This document shows, piece after piece, positions 1 to 8,923 of a DNA stretch of 25,064 nucleotides (the first letter of the stretch is position 1; every line of letters starts with the position of its first letter). Under the pieces are notes generated by a model. That model worked only from the letters and a program-made list of their open reading frames with translations, searched no databases and was not told where the DNA came from. The translations under genes were made by a program, and so were the position numbers. The DNA is from MGNI01 sp964353875 (GTDB lineage: Bacteria; Chloroflexota; Anaerolineae; Anaerolineales; E44-bin32). The stretch is from the NCBI GenBank assembly GCA_964353875.1, contig CAYGXU010000044.1, positions 1 to 25,064 on the forward strand, read 5' to 3'.

Positions 1-53
1 ACCGGGTGACTCTGGGCAGCAAGAATTAAATCGAGATCGATCAACATTATTCC

Positions 54-355
54 TTAAATGCATTGAGTGGTATGCGCAGGTAATATCAATAATGCATCTG
101 CGATGACAAACACCAGAAGAAAACCACCGAAGAACGCTAGGCGTTGCCCGTTTGTTAACCATCGGACTTTTCTGGGCAACTTCTCTGTGAGCGGTTCAAT
201 CGCTCTCCAAGGGTCGACAATCAAGAGGTTACTCGCAACAACAATGAAGGCGATTAGACAAAAGACGTTTTATTGAAACCCAACTGAGAAAACAGTGTGC
301 TAAATGATGCAAAGACATAGTAGCGCAGCACTATTGAGAGGGCTGCAATACGCAT
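54..355 (-). pseudogene. Possible decayed or frameshifted small membrane-protein gene
   Basis: Read on the minus strand, two overlapping pieces in different frames look like one membrane protein. The first piece starts at an ATG at 355 and runs to a stop at 254; it encodes a hydrophobic stretch (IVLRYYVFASFSTLFSQ). The second piece is open from about 269 to a stop at 54 in another frame. It carries two convincing hydrophobic segments (FCLIAFIVVASNLLIV and FFGGFLLVFVIADALLIL) separated by a basic, soluble loop. The second piece has no good start codon of its own, which fits a single gene broken by one frameshift near 255-270. The family is not recognised. A sequencing or assembly error near the scaffold end could also explain the shift. 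Confidence 0.3.
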
Positions 356-714
356 CCAGAATCGAAGGTGGATGGACTCCTCTCCTTAGCAATCAATTAA
401 CGCCAGTTTTTCTGCTTTCTATTTGCTAAATCCTTCCCACTGGCAATGAGAATAATCGGGCTGTTACCTACTTCAAAATGATCTGATCTCTAGCTTGAAG
501 ACCCTTTCGCAATTCCGATATTTACGCTACATATATTACAGACACAGCGGCACAAAACCTGCAACTAAGTAACCTTGAATTCAGTTGCGGAGACTGGTGA
601 CATTTGTTTTATGTGGATCGGGCGATCATAAGATAAAACCATGCACTGACTTAATGAAGAGAATGGATGTATGCGATCAAGATCACTCTCTGGCAATAAA
701 TAGAAGGTAACCCA
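356..714. other. Gene-free stretch before the cell-wall enzyme pair
   Basis: No credible coding region on either strand: stops are frequent and no frame shows membrane or domain patterns. It presumably holds the promoter for the plus-strand genes that begin at 715, but I could not pick a convincing -35/-10 pair. Confidence 0.4.
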
Positions 715-2565
715 ATGAGCTTTTCAACCCGGCCTCAAAAAAGATTGGCATTTTCCCCTCAGGTGATCTTCCTATTCGTTGTTTCATTTTCGATCTATGG
801 GTTTTCATGGATCAACCTGGCTTCACTCCCGACCCAGGCGATTTATAGTGCGAGCATTACAGGAAGGGTATCTGATAAGAACAATTCTCTCCCGATTTCA
901 AACGCCCGGATTGAGGTTCCGGACTTGGATCTGATCACGTTCAGTGACAGTCAAGGACGGTTTTCCTTTATAAAAATTCCCATCCCTGAAGGTCTATTTC
1001 GAACAAGCGTGAAGATACAAGCAGAAGGATTTGGGAATTGGACTGTCGTGGATGTCCGCTTGTTCGACAAGGATACCCTCATCCTTGATGCCCAGCTCGA
1101 AGCTGATCCTGTGACGATCGTCATCCCCGAAATCAGTCGAGAGGAGCGCTATGGTCCCGAATATCTCAACCTCCTCACCAGCCTGGGAGGATTTGGCTCT
1201 GAAGGGACCATGCCATCTCTCCCGGATACCATCCGAGTCCGTGTTACGGGCCAAGTCGCGCGTTGTAACCAGGACCTCCCCTATACCGTTGAGGTTGTGG
1301 ATTTCAAACAGTATGTTAAAAACGTGCTTCCTAATGAATGGTATGCAAGTTGGCCGCGCGAGTCGTTACGTGCAGGGGCAATGGCAGCCAAAATGTATGC
1401 CTGGCAGATCGTCGCCAATGGCGGTCGATATGATGATGCCGATGTGTACGATAGTGTTTGTGATCAGGTTTACATCGCAGGCGTAGAATATGCCAGTACA
1501 AATAACGCCGTGGACTTCACTTGGGATTGGCGGCTGACTCATGCAGATGGCAGCCTATTTCGAACGCACTATCTTGATTGGTACTGGCGTTGCCAGGATT
1601 ATGGCTGGCAGGGTTTCTGTATCGGACAATGGGATACCCAATACCATGCCCTCGGCAATAATGGATATGATCTGTTGGCTTGGGATGAGATGCTCTTCCG
1701 TTATTACTGGAATAGCGCTCTCTCTTACATCCCGTCTCTTCCGCCTTCAAAATTCATGCTGCATTTCTACGGCAACGGTTGGGGAGATTTTGACCGGGTG
1801 AAAATCCGCCTGGATAATGTTAAGACAGGGGGTCTGCCAGTGGACATCGGTGCCACTGACTTCACCATCGAATGGTGGATGAAGGCGAACTTAGATGAAA
1901 ATCCCAGTCCTACATGCTCCCCAGGTGACGATCATTGGAAGGATGGCAGGATCCTTTTCGATCGTGATCTTTTCGAAGATGGCGACTATGGGGATTACGG
2001 CATCTCCCTCACTCAGGGTACGATCGCTTTTGGTGTGAAAAATGGTACGGCGGGTGTCACACTTTGCGGGACGATTCCCGTTGCAGATCGAGAATGGCAC
2101 CACATCGCAGTCACACGACAGCAAAGCAATGGCCTGCTACAAATTTTCGTCGATGGAAATCTAGATCAAGAACTTATTGGTGCCCCGGGCGACATCAGTT
2201 ATCGTGATGGTCGAGAAACTGATTCCCCTGACCAAGAGCCCTATCTCATCCTCGGCGCTCGTAAATCCGATCAAGGCCTTGCTTTCCGAGGTTGGTTGGA
2301 CGAGATAAGAATATCCAAAATCATTCGATACACCTCCCCCTTTGATCTGCCACAAGCACCTTTCATCAGTGATGAAAATACGGTTGGGCTTTATCACTTC
2401 GACGAAGGTTATGGCAATCGCATCGGGGACTCATCCCTTGCTCAAGGGGGACCAAGTGATGGTATACGAAATTATGGAGGGGATCCTTACAATGGTCCGG
2501 AATGGGAAGTTTCTTCCCTCTTTATACGTCCGCATATAGTATTCTTGCCCTTAATCATGCGCTGA
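715..2565 (+). CDS. Secreted SpoIID/LytB-domain protein with LamG-like C-terminal domain
   Basis: Probable cell-surface enzyme acting on peptidoglycan glycan strands. A hydrophobic signal or anchor segment lies at residues 12-36. Residues 46-130 resemble a carboxypeptidase-regulatory-like beta domain (ITGRVSD, then SDSQGRFSF). Residues 170-335 are a SpoIID/LytB domain: VKNVLPNEWYASWPRESLRA and the following AMAAKMYAW match the family's core motif, and E208 sits where the catalytic Glu of SpoIID lytic transglycosylases is found. Residues 345-600 form a LamG/concanavalin-like domain (DFTIEWWMKA, EWHHIAVTR, LQIFVDG, GWLDEIRIS). The chain ends in the hydrophobic tail IVFLPLIMR. The start follows GAAGG with a usable spacing. 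The next gene, 52 bases downstream, encodes another wall enzyme with a related LamG domain, so the two probably form one transcription unit. A role in sporulation is not implied. Catalytic activity is inferred from the retained Glu. Confidence 0.85.
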   Translation: MSFSTRPQKRLAFSPQVIFLFVVSFSIYGFSWINLASLPTQAIYSASITGRVSDKNNSLPISNARIEVPDLDLITFSDSQGRFSFIKIPIPEGLFRTSVKIQAEGFGNWTVVDVRLFDKDTLILDAQLEADPVTIVIPEISREERYGPEYLNLLTSLGGFGSEGTMPSLPDTIRVRVTGQVARCNQDLPYTVEVVDFKQYVKNVLPNEWYASWPRESLRAGAMAAKMYAWQIVANGGRYDDADVYDSVCDQVYIAGVEYASTNNAVDFTWDWRLTHADGSLFRTHYLDWYWRCQDYGWQGFCIGQWDTQYHALGNNGYDLLAWDEMLFRYYWNSALSYIPSLPPSKFMLHFYGNGWGDFDRVKIRLDNVKTGGLPVDIGATDFTIEWWMKANLDENPSPTCSPGDDHWKDGRILFDRDLFEDGDYGDYGISLTQGTIAFGVKNGTAGVTLCGTIPVADREWHHIAVTRQQSNGLLQIFVDGNLDQELIGAPGDISYRDGRETDSPDQEPYLILGARKSDQGLAFRGWLDEIRISKIIRYTSPFDLPQAPFISDENTVGLYHFDEGYGNRIGDSSLAQGGPSDGIRNYGGDPYNGPEWEVSSLFIRPHIVFLPLIMR

Positions 2566-2617
2566 TAGAAATGTGGTATCCAACAGACTTCCAGGTTTTA
2601 GCGATGGATGAAGATTT

Positions 2618-4768
2618 ATGACACGATTAAATTCTGACACGATCAATCTGCGCTCTCTCGCACTTTCTTGCAGTCTCATCATGCTGCTCTGTTTGATGTT
2701 ATTCCTGTTCAGCCCGCCATTTGACACAGGTCGAGCCTCCGATGCTTCTCAGGGCGAAATGGTAGAACCCTTGCTCTCAGATGGTCAATTTGTCTGGGGA
2801 CCAAACGTGAGAGATTTCAGTGTTGTTGAATTCCTTCAAAATCGAACCTCGCCCTTACTCCCCTATGCAGAGGTGATTGAGACTTGGGCTGCGTATGCCA
2901 GTGTCAACCCTAAGATCTTGCTAGCTGTCTTAGAAATCCGCCATGGATGGATAACCTATCTTCCCATGGATATCGACCCACAATATGTTCGCGATGAAAT
3001 CCAAAAGACAACTTTAGACCTTGCTGTTGCGTTCTATGAACATCTTTACACTTGGGGTGCTAGAAAATCATCCGATTCATCCGTGCAACCTAAAAGCCCC
3101 GCCCTTTCCTTCCCGGACGGAAGTTCGGTGCAATTGAATGATCAGCTATCATCAGGGACTTATGCCATCGCGTCCATTCTGGCAGGAGGGACAAGCCCTG
3201 AATTATGGGCAAAATCGCTCTCAACCAAAAGCAATGATGGTTTTCCAGCAACATTTTCCGATTTGTTCCCGGACACCAACGCCCTCGATACCTCGAATAA
3301 TATTCAGCCTACACAGTTGCCGCCGGACGACTTTTTCCAACTGCCCTTCCCCCTTGGTGGTAAATGGACTTTTAATGGACCTCACAGTTGGTGCGGCGGA
3401 GATCATTGCTACGGAGAGTTGCCGGATCGCTCTTCAATAGACTTTTCCACGGTATGGGCAAAGGGATCCGACTTACCAGATCACTATACGGTCGCCTCAA
3501 AAGAGGGTTTGGGTTATGTCTACAAGCCAAATCCTCGCTACAGCCCTTTGCCATGTTGGATCGAAATCGATCACCAGATCAGCCCGACAGAAGTGTGGAC
3601 CACCAGCTACTATCACCTGAGAAAATTGGGTGACCCTGGAGATGCGGGTTGGATTTCCCGCAATGAGAGCCTGGGCATCATTGGTGAGGAAATCTGCAAT
3701 GGGGGCTTCGCAAACGGCGCCCATGTACACTTCACGCTCAGATATAACGGAAGCCTCTTCGATTTGGACGGTGTAAAATTATCCGGTTGGAATGTCCATT
3801 CCGGCGTCAAACCGTATACCAGCGGCTACATCGAACGTGATGGCGTAAGGCTTTACCCTTACTCCTCCCTGATCAATGATTACCATGAATATTTTGGGCA
3901 TGGGCTCGATTTTGCCCTGCATTTCCATGGGAATGCCGAATCTAATCTCGATCTGATCAAAATCCGGGTTGACAAACCCCAGAATACACAACCCGGCCCT
4001 CCCGCAGATGTTGGCTACCACGATTTCACCGTTGAGTGGTGGATGAAGGCCGATCCCAGTTCGAACACCGCGCCGGATATTGCCTGTGGAGCCAATGATG
4101 ATTGGAAGCAAGGCAATATCCTCTTTGACCGAAGTCATTCGACGCCCGGAAGTGAGTGGGGCGCCTCCCTCGTCGGCGGGCGTATCGCCTTTGGTGTAAA
4201 TGGAGATGGCGCCGGTAAGATCACCCTTTGCAGCACTTCAAATGTCCTAGATGGGGAGTGGCATCACATTGTCATCATGAGAAACCGTTGGGACGGGAAA
4301 TACCCTGATGGCCAATTATGGCTCTTTGTGGATGGGGTACTTGAAGGCAAGGCAGTCGGTCCTACCGGGGATGTTAGCTACCCGGACACGGCAGCGATTG
4401 GCAACTTCTGTGGCCCGACCTCAAGCGAGCCTTGTGCAGACACCGATCCTTTCCTTTTCATTGGATCAGGCAAAGGTCAATCTGATCTCGGTTATAGTGG
4501 GTTGCTCGACGAACTGCGTTTCTCCTGGTGGCTGAGATATTCCGATGATTTCGTCCCTCAATTCGTTATCCATGAACAGGATTCGCATACGGTTGCCCTT
4601 CTCAGATTTAATGAGGGACAAGGAGATGTGCTCTACGATACTGCTGGTTTTAATAGCGGAACGAGTAACGCCTTACGTTATTTCGGTGGAACGCCCGCGG
4701 GTCCTGAATGGGTCATCTCGCCCCTCGGAAATCACCAGCGGCTCTTCATTCCTCAAATCATGCGCTGA
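2618..4768 (+). CDS. Secreted LasA-type M23 metallopeptidase with LamG-like C-terminal domain
   Basis: Probable zinc endopeptidase cleaving peptidoglycan cross-links outside the cell. A signal segment covers residues 12-33. Residues 60-200 are mostly helical and contain ASVNPKILLAVLEIRHG, reminiscent of the lysozyme-like N-terminal part of some Chloroflexota M23 proteins; its function is unknown. Residues 240-400 are the peptidase. H256 in GPHSW and D275 in SSIDF are the expected first two zinc ligands, H333 lies in YYHLR, and H369/H371 form the HVHF motif. All key residues of LasA-type M23 enzymes therefore appear present. Residues 425-700 form a LamG-like domain closely related to that of the preceding gene (DFTVEWWMKA, EWHHIVIMR, LWLFVDGV). 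The C-terminus is LFIPQIMR. No strong ribosome binding site precedes this ATG. Confidence 0.87.
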   Translation: MTRLNSDTINLRSLALSCSLIMLLCLMLFLFSPPFDTGRASDASQGEMVEPLLSDGQFVWGPNVRDFSVVEFLQNRTSPLLPYAEVIETWAAYASVNPKILLAVLEIRHGWITYLPMDIDPQYVRDEIQKTTLDLAVAFYEHLYTWGARKSSDSSVQPKSPALSFPDGSSVQLNDQLSSGTYAIASILAGGTSPELWAKSLSTKSNDGFPATFSDLFPDTNALDTSNNIQPTQLPPDDFFQLPFPLGGKWTFNGPHSWCGGDHCYGELPDRSSIDFSTVWAKGSDLPDHYTVASKEGLGYVYKPNPRYSPLPCWIEIDHQISPTEVWTTSYYHLRKLGDPGDAGWISRNESLGIIGEEICNGGFANGAHVHFTLRYNGSLFDLDGVKLSGWNVHSGVKPYTSGYIERDGVRLYPYSSLINDYHEYFGHGLDFALHFHGNAESNLDLIKIRVDKPQNTQPGPPADVGYHDFTVEWWMKADPSSNTAPDIACGANDDWKQGNILFDRSHSTPGSEWGASLVGGRIAFGVNGDGAGKITLCSTSNVLDGEWHHIVIMRNRWDGKYPDGQLWLFVDGVLEGKAVGPTGDVSYPDTAAIGNFCGPTSSEPCADTDPFLFIGSGKGQSDLGYSGLLDELRFSWWLRYSDDFVPQFVIHEQDSHTVALLRFNEGQGDVLYDTAGFNSGTSNALRYFGGTPAGPEWVISPLGNHQRLFIPQIMR

Positions 4769-4914
4769 TTATGCATTGGTTGCCTCGCCTCTCATCATGC
4801 CCATATCTGGGGATCAGGGGGGATACCCACGCATGAAAAGAATGGTCTAAATAAACCGAGCCCTTTACGTCTAATTATTTCGTAATACAAAAACAGGAGT
4901 GGTTCTATCTCCCA

Positions 4915-5961
4915 ATGAATTCCCTCTCTTTGCTGGAAGCAGTGTATACTGAGGAAAACGAGGAGTTCTCCCAGCAGCGTATTATGAGAGTCATCATCCA
5001 AATCCCCTGTTATAACGAAGCAGAAACCTTGCCTGCAACACTTCAATCTCTGCCCAAAACGGTCCCGGGGGTTGATCAAATCGAGGTCCTGGTCGTAAAT
5101 GACGGCAGTACCGATGCAACCGCTAAGGTTGCTGAAGCCTGTGGTGTGGATCACATCATCCAACTTCCTCGCCATGTTGGGCTGGCAGGCGCTTTCGTGA
5201 GTGGACTAGAGGCTTGCCTTGCTCGTGGGGCGGATATCATCGTCAATACCGATGCCGATAATCAATATCGCGGCGAAGATCTCCCTCGCCTGCTTGAGCC
5301 TATTTTGTCTGGCCGAGCGGATATCGTTGTAGGCGATCGAAATGTAGCTTCCGTCCCCGCTTTTTCTCCGATGAAACGACTCCTACAACGCTTCGGGAAT
5401 CGTGTATTGCAATGGGCCACCGGGACGCACACTCCCGATGCAACCAGCGGATTTCGCGCCATCTCACGCGAAGCCGCCTTGCGTACCATCGTCTTGAGTG
5501 AATATTCCTACACTCTCGAAACCCTCATCCAGGCCAGCGCACGCAAGTTGGCTGTGAAATTTGTCCCCGTGCAGACCAATCCGCAAACCCGGCCGTCGCG
5601 CTTATTCCACACCCTTTCCCAGTATCTAACCCAGTCGACATCCACCATCCTGCGCGCCTATACCATGTATCGACCTTTACGTGTATTCACGATCTTAGGA
5701 AGCCTATTGATATTGGGCGGATCTGTATTGGGTGTTCGTTACCTCACCTTCTATCTCCTCGGCCAAGGAGCAGGTCATATCCAATCCGTCATCTTGGCGG
5801 CAGTGCTCTGGATTGTAGGGTTCCAAGTTTTGTTGATCGGGCTCTTGGCTGACTTAATCGGCTTCAATCGGAAAATATTAGAGGAAATCTTATATCGACT
5901 CCGCCGTATCGAGTTACCTGAAGAGAGTGAACCAAGGGAGCATCAACCACCGAAATCATAG
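4915..5961 (+). CDS. Family 2 glycosyltransferase with two C-terminal membrane helices (DPM1/GtrB-like)
   Basis: Probably transfers a sugar from a nucleotide donor to polyprenyl phosphate on the inner face of the membrane. The GT-A fold begins at IIQIPCYNEAETLP (about residues 27-40). VVNDGSTDAT follows at about 60-69, and the metal-binding NTDADNQY has its DxD at D113-D115. VGDRN near 139-143 and DATSGFRA near 175-182 are typical of the family. Two hydrophobic segments near 257-281 and 290-314 give a GtrB-like topology. The conserved domain would fit a start at 4984 (MRVIIQ) better; the 23 extra N-terminal residues are atypical. Neither start has a well-spaced ribosome binding site (AGGAG at 4895 and 4961), so the start is unresolved. 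It is the first gene of the glycan locus. Confidence 0.87.
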   Translation: MNSLSLLEAVYTEENEEFSQQRIMRVIIQIPCYNEAETLPATLQSLPKTVPGVDQIEVLVVNDGSTDATAKVAEACGVDHIIQLPRHVGLAGAFVSGLEACLARGADIIVNTDADNQYRGEDLPRLLEPILSGRADIVVGDRNVASVPAFSPMKRLLQRFGNRVLQWATGTHTPDATSGFRAISREAALRTIVLSEYSYTLETLIQASARKLAVKFVPVQTNPQTRPSRLFHTLSQYLTQSTSTILRAYTMYRPLRVFTILGSLLILGGSVLGVRYLTFYLLGQGAGHIQSVILAAVLWIVGFQVLLIGLLADLIGFNRKILEEILYRLRRIELPEESEPREHQPPKS

Positions 5962-6209
5962 CCCCTCGATTCCATCGATATGTAAATGCATGCGCTTTGC
6001 TACCTCGAGTATTTAGGCTTCTTTCCACCCCTTCAAAAGGGAATACTGAGCAGGGGCACTTTCGCAAACCCTAAATTCATGAAAAAATACCACCAACAAA
6101 TCGCATCTTAAATGCGTAGTCATTGAGAGGCGCTAAAGGGGTGATAGTAAACCAATTGAGTCTGTCTATGCATACGCTCTTTATATGCGATCATCTGTTG
6201 GGATTTGCT

Positions 6210-7646
6210 ATGGCAAGAATTCAGACTTTGACCCTCCTGATAATTAGTCTAATATTGGCCGTCTCTGCCATCACCACCGCCAACCCTCCTCCTGGATCGT
6301 TGCCTATTGACCATCCTGATATTAATTTGCATTCATTGGTTACTGCTTTCCCGAAATTAGATGATAAAGGGAGCGATCATCTCAAGCTGGTCGATGTTCT
6401 GGGGGTTCAGATCATTTCTACTGAAGCCTTTATCAAGGGAGGCGCGCAAGTTCAGGAAGCCGGAGCTCGCTTTGTTCATTTAGGAATCGAGTGGCGTTGG
6501 TTGTCCGATAACAAGAAACGGATCACTCCTGATCGATATGATTGGACTTCCTTTGACACCGCCCTCACCAAGGCAGCTACTCTCGGTTTTCAGGTCATTA
6601 TCACCCTCGGAGGGAATCCATATTGGGCAGCCGACTTCAATCGCGGACCGATCAACAAAGTTCCGATAGAAGAATTCATCGATTATGTTACGGCGGTTGT
6701 TACACGTTACAGTCAACAACCCTATAACGTTGAGTATTGGGCCTTCTACAACGAACCGGATATCGTCAGTTTCGATGTAGGAGCTGAACATCGAGAAGCC
6801 TTCGGTGACCATCCTCAGGAATACGTAAATACACTTCAAGTGGGATATAAAACTGTTAAAGAGATCAACCCTAATGCAAAGGTTTTATTGGGAGGGATCG
6901 CTTATGATTGGTTCACAGACAAGGGTGGAGTATTCAATCCTAATTTCCTGGATGAAATTTTCACATTAGGGGCTGCGAATTACTTCGATTATATGAATTT
7001 TCACTACTACCCGGATTTTGATGAGCGTTGGGAAAAGCTCACCGGAAAACCAGGACTAACCGGCAAGATGAGCGAGATCCTCAGGATCATGGCAAACCAT
7101 GGGGTAGATAGGCCAGTGGTGTGCACAGAATTAGGAGATAGCAGCGGGGGGATTTTCCCTGGCGACGACCGAACGAGAGATACACAAAGCCGAGCTGTGA
7201 TCCAATACTTCACCCGCGCCATTGCCTCTGGTGTCGTCATCGGGATATGGTACAACATGAATGACTGTGAAGGAGAGGGCGACGGATTTCGGAATCACGG
7301 ATTGCTCAACACCCGCTATCAGCCAAAACCCTCTCTCACTGCATTTCACAACCTGCGAACACATTTCAATGCTAGCTTCTTCCTGAGAAGCATGGAAGAA
7401 ACGGAATGGGGAGCGACCTCCATTGAGGGATATGTCTTTCGAAATCAATATGGCTGGAAGGATACAGCGATTTTATGGGCTGCGGATGGAAACAATCAGA
7501 CGATCACCCTCCCGCCCAACACGATGGCAGTCGAGGATCAATATGGCCAAATCATGCATTTCGATGAAACACTCCGTATTGGCAAAGATCCTGTATTCGT
7601 CTCATATATCGTCCCCGATTCGTTCGTTGAAAGAAAGATGAAGTAA
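6210..7646 (+). CDS. Secreted clan GH-A glycoside hydrolase (GH39/GH5-like)
   Basis: Probable retaining glycosidase with a TIM-barrel fold, exported across the membrane. With the ATG at 6210 the protein is 478 residues and begins with a clean signal peptide (ARIQTLTLLIISLILAVSA). The reading frame is open back to a TTG at 6123, but the extra 29 residues would spoil the signal peptide. The acid/base is likely E182 in WAFYNEPD, and the nucleophile is likely E307 in VVCTELGDSS, giving the two-Glu arrangement of clan GH-A. WYNMNDCEGEG lies near the end of the barrel. Residues 400-478 look like a small beta domain. GH39 enzymes such as PslG occur in exopolysaccharide loci, where they trim the polymer, and a similar job is plausible here. 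Family assignment between GH39, GH5 and neighbours is uncertain. Confidence 0.78.
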   Translation: MARIQTLTLLIISLILAVSAITTANPPPGSLPIDHPDINLHSLVTAFPKLDDKGSDHLKLVDVLGVQIISTEAFIKGGAQVQEAGARFVHLGIEWRWLSDNKKRITPDRYDWTSFDTALTKAATLGFQVIITLGGNPYWAADFNRGPINKVPIEEFIDYVTAVVTRYSQQPYNVEYWAFYNEPDIVSFDVGAEHREAFGDHPQEYVNTLQVGYKTVKEINPNAKVLLGGIAYDWFTDKGGVFNPNFLDEIFTLGAANYFDYMNFHYYPDFDERWEKLTGKPGLTGKMSEILRIMANHGVDRPVVCTELGDSSGGIFPGDDRTRDTQSRAVIQYFTRAIASGVVIGIWYNMNDCEGEGDGFRNHGLLNTRYQPKPSLTAFHNLRTHFNASFFLRSMEETEWGATSIEGYVFRNQYGWKDTAILWAADGNNQTITLPPNTMAVEDQYGQIMHFDETLRIGKDPVFVSYIVPDSFVERKMK

Positions 7647-7681
7647 AATCGAGATCATGCCTCACAATTAGGGATCCACCG

Positions 7682-8923
7682 ATGCGGCTAAGGTTGATTT
7701 TTATTCTCATATTGGCGTTAGGTATCCGGCTGATCGCCTTCTTCTTCCTCCAGGATTCCCGAGTGCCATGGAGCTATGAATACGAGGAAATTGCTGCCAA
7801 TCTGATCCAGCATGGCCAATATGCGTTTTCATTCTATGGCCTGACCTCACCCCAGCCCAGCTCATTTCTTCCTCCAACCTACCCGCTTTTGCTTGCCCTT
7901 TCCAGAATGCTGTTTAATACCAATGTTAACTTTATCATTTTGCTCCAGATTGCGCTGTCGGTGTTGAGTGTATGGTTCCTTTTCTTGATAACAGAGGAGA
8001 TGAGGCTCCCGAAATCCGTCGGCCTAATCGCTGCGCTTCTCTTCTCCATCTACCCCCCGATGATCGCTTATTCGGTATCGCTGGGCACGACTACCCTCGA
8101 GACTTTTTTTCTACTCTTGGGAAGTTGGCTGACCTATCGAGCAGTGAATAAATCATCGTGGATTTGCGCAGGCCTCTCCGGAATTCTTTATGGGCTGGCT
8201 GCCCTGACGCGCTCGCCTTGGCTTCTCGTCATCCCGCTTGCCACATTGTGGATCCTCTTTATGAGCTATCGTCGTCGGAGTGTGCTCATACCCCATGCAG
8301 CTGCTCTCATCCTTGCTTCGGCATTGACATTATTACCCTGGGTTGCTTATAACTACCACACTCACGGCAGATTTTTGTTAACCTCAACCAATGGCGGATT
8401 GAATCTTTGGATTGGTAATAATCCAAATGCAACCGGGGAGTACATTTTCCCTACAGAGATGGACCGTGACCTCGTCCTGAGTGTTGCAGATTGGCCGGAA
8501 GTTGAACGAGATCAATTCTTCTTTACAAACGCCGTAACCTTTATTGAGTCACATCCGACGCAAGCCATCAGCCTGGCGCTCAAGAAAATGCTCTTCTATT
8601 TTTTCTTCCGACCCAACATCGGCAGCACGTATGAAGGAGCCGGCTTGCCGCTGCAACTCGCCAGTCTGTTTTTCATCGTAGCATGGATACTGCTACTGCC
8701 TTTCTCAATCATCGGTCTATGGACATTGCGAAAGAGGTGGGATCAACAATTATTGCCTATTGCGTTGTTCCTCAGCCAAGGAGCGGTTGCGATGGCTTAT
8801 TTTGCTGGCACGCGCTTCCGCGCTCCGGTTGATAGCTTCGTGATCATTTGGGCTGGAATGGGGTTGGCTGCTATCTTTTTACATTGGCAGAACAAAGGAC
8901 GCACAAAAATTGAGGACCATTAA
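7682..8923 (+). CDS. PMT/ArnT-like GT-C membrane glycosyltransferase (PMT_2 type)
   Basis: A polytopic membrane protein of 413 residues with roughly nine to eleven hydrophobic segments. The first outward loop after helix 1 carries the acidic stretch SYEYEEIAANLIQHGQYAF, the position at which PMT/ArnT enzymes carry their catalytic acidic residue. FLPPTYPLLLALSRMLF and GLAALTRSPWLLVIP are also typical of this superfamily. A long loop near residues 235-290 (LTSTNGGLNLWIGNNPNATG) would lie outside the membrane. The likely reaction is transfer of a sugar from a polyprenyl-phosphate donor to a surface acceptor; donor and acceptor cannot be told from sequence. It starts 35 bases after the glycosidase gene and overlaps the next gene by 14 bases. 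Confidence 0.82.
   Translation: MRLRLIFILILALGIRLIAFFFLQDSRVPWSYEYEEIAANLIQHGQYAFSFYGLTSPQPSSFLPPTYPLLLALSRMLFNTNVNFIILLQIALSVLSVWFLFLITEEMRLPKSVGLIAALLFSIYPPMIAYSVSLGTTTLETFFLLLGSWLTYRAVNKSSWICAGLSGILYGLAALTRSPWLLVIPLATLWILFMSYRRRSVLIPHAAALILASALTLLPWVAYNYHTHGRFLLTSTNGGLNLWIGNNPNATGEYIFPTEMDRDLVLSVADWPEVERDQFFFTNAVTFIESHPTQAISLALKKMLFYFFFRPNIGSTYEGAGLPLQLASLFFIVAWILLLPFSIIGLWTLRKRWDQQLLPIALFLSQGAVAMAYFAGTRFRAPVDSFVIIWAGMGLAAIFLHWQNKGRTKIEDH

Noticed and set aside
67..276. 69-codon plus-strand frame at the left edge
   Set aside because: It lies antisense to the membrane-like minus-strand frames, has no ribosome binding site and encodes no recognisable or hydrophobic pattern.
715..2565. Evidence for a sporulating organism from the SpoIID domain
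   Set aside because: SpoIID/LytB domains occur widely in non-sporulating bacteria, and no other sporulation gene is in the window.
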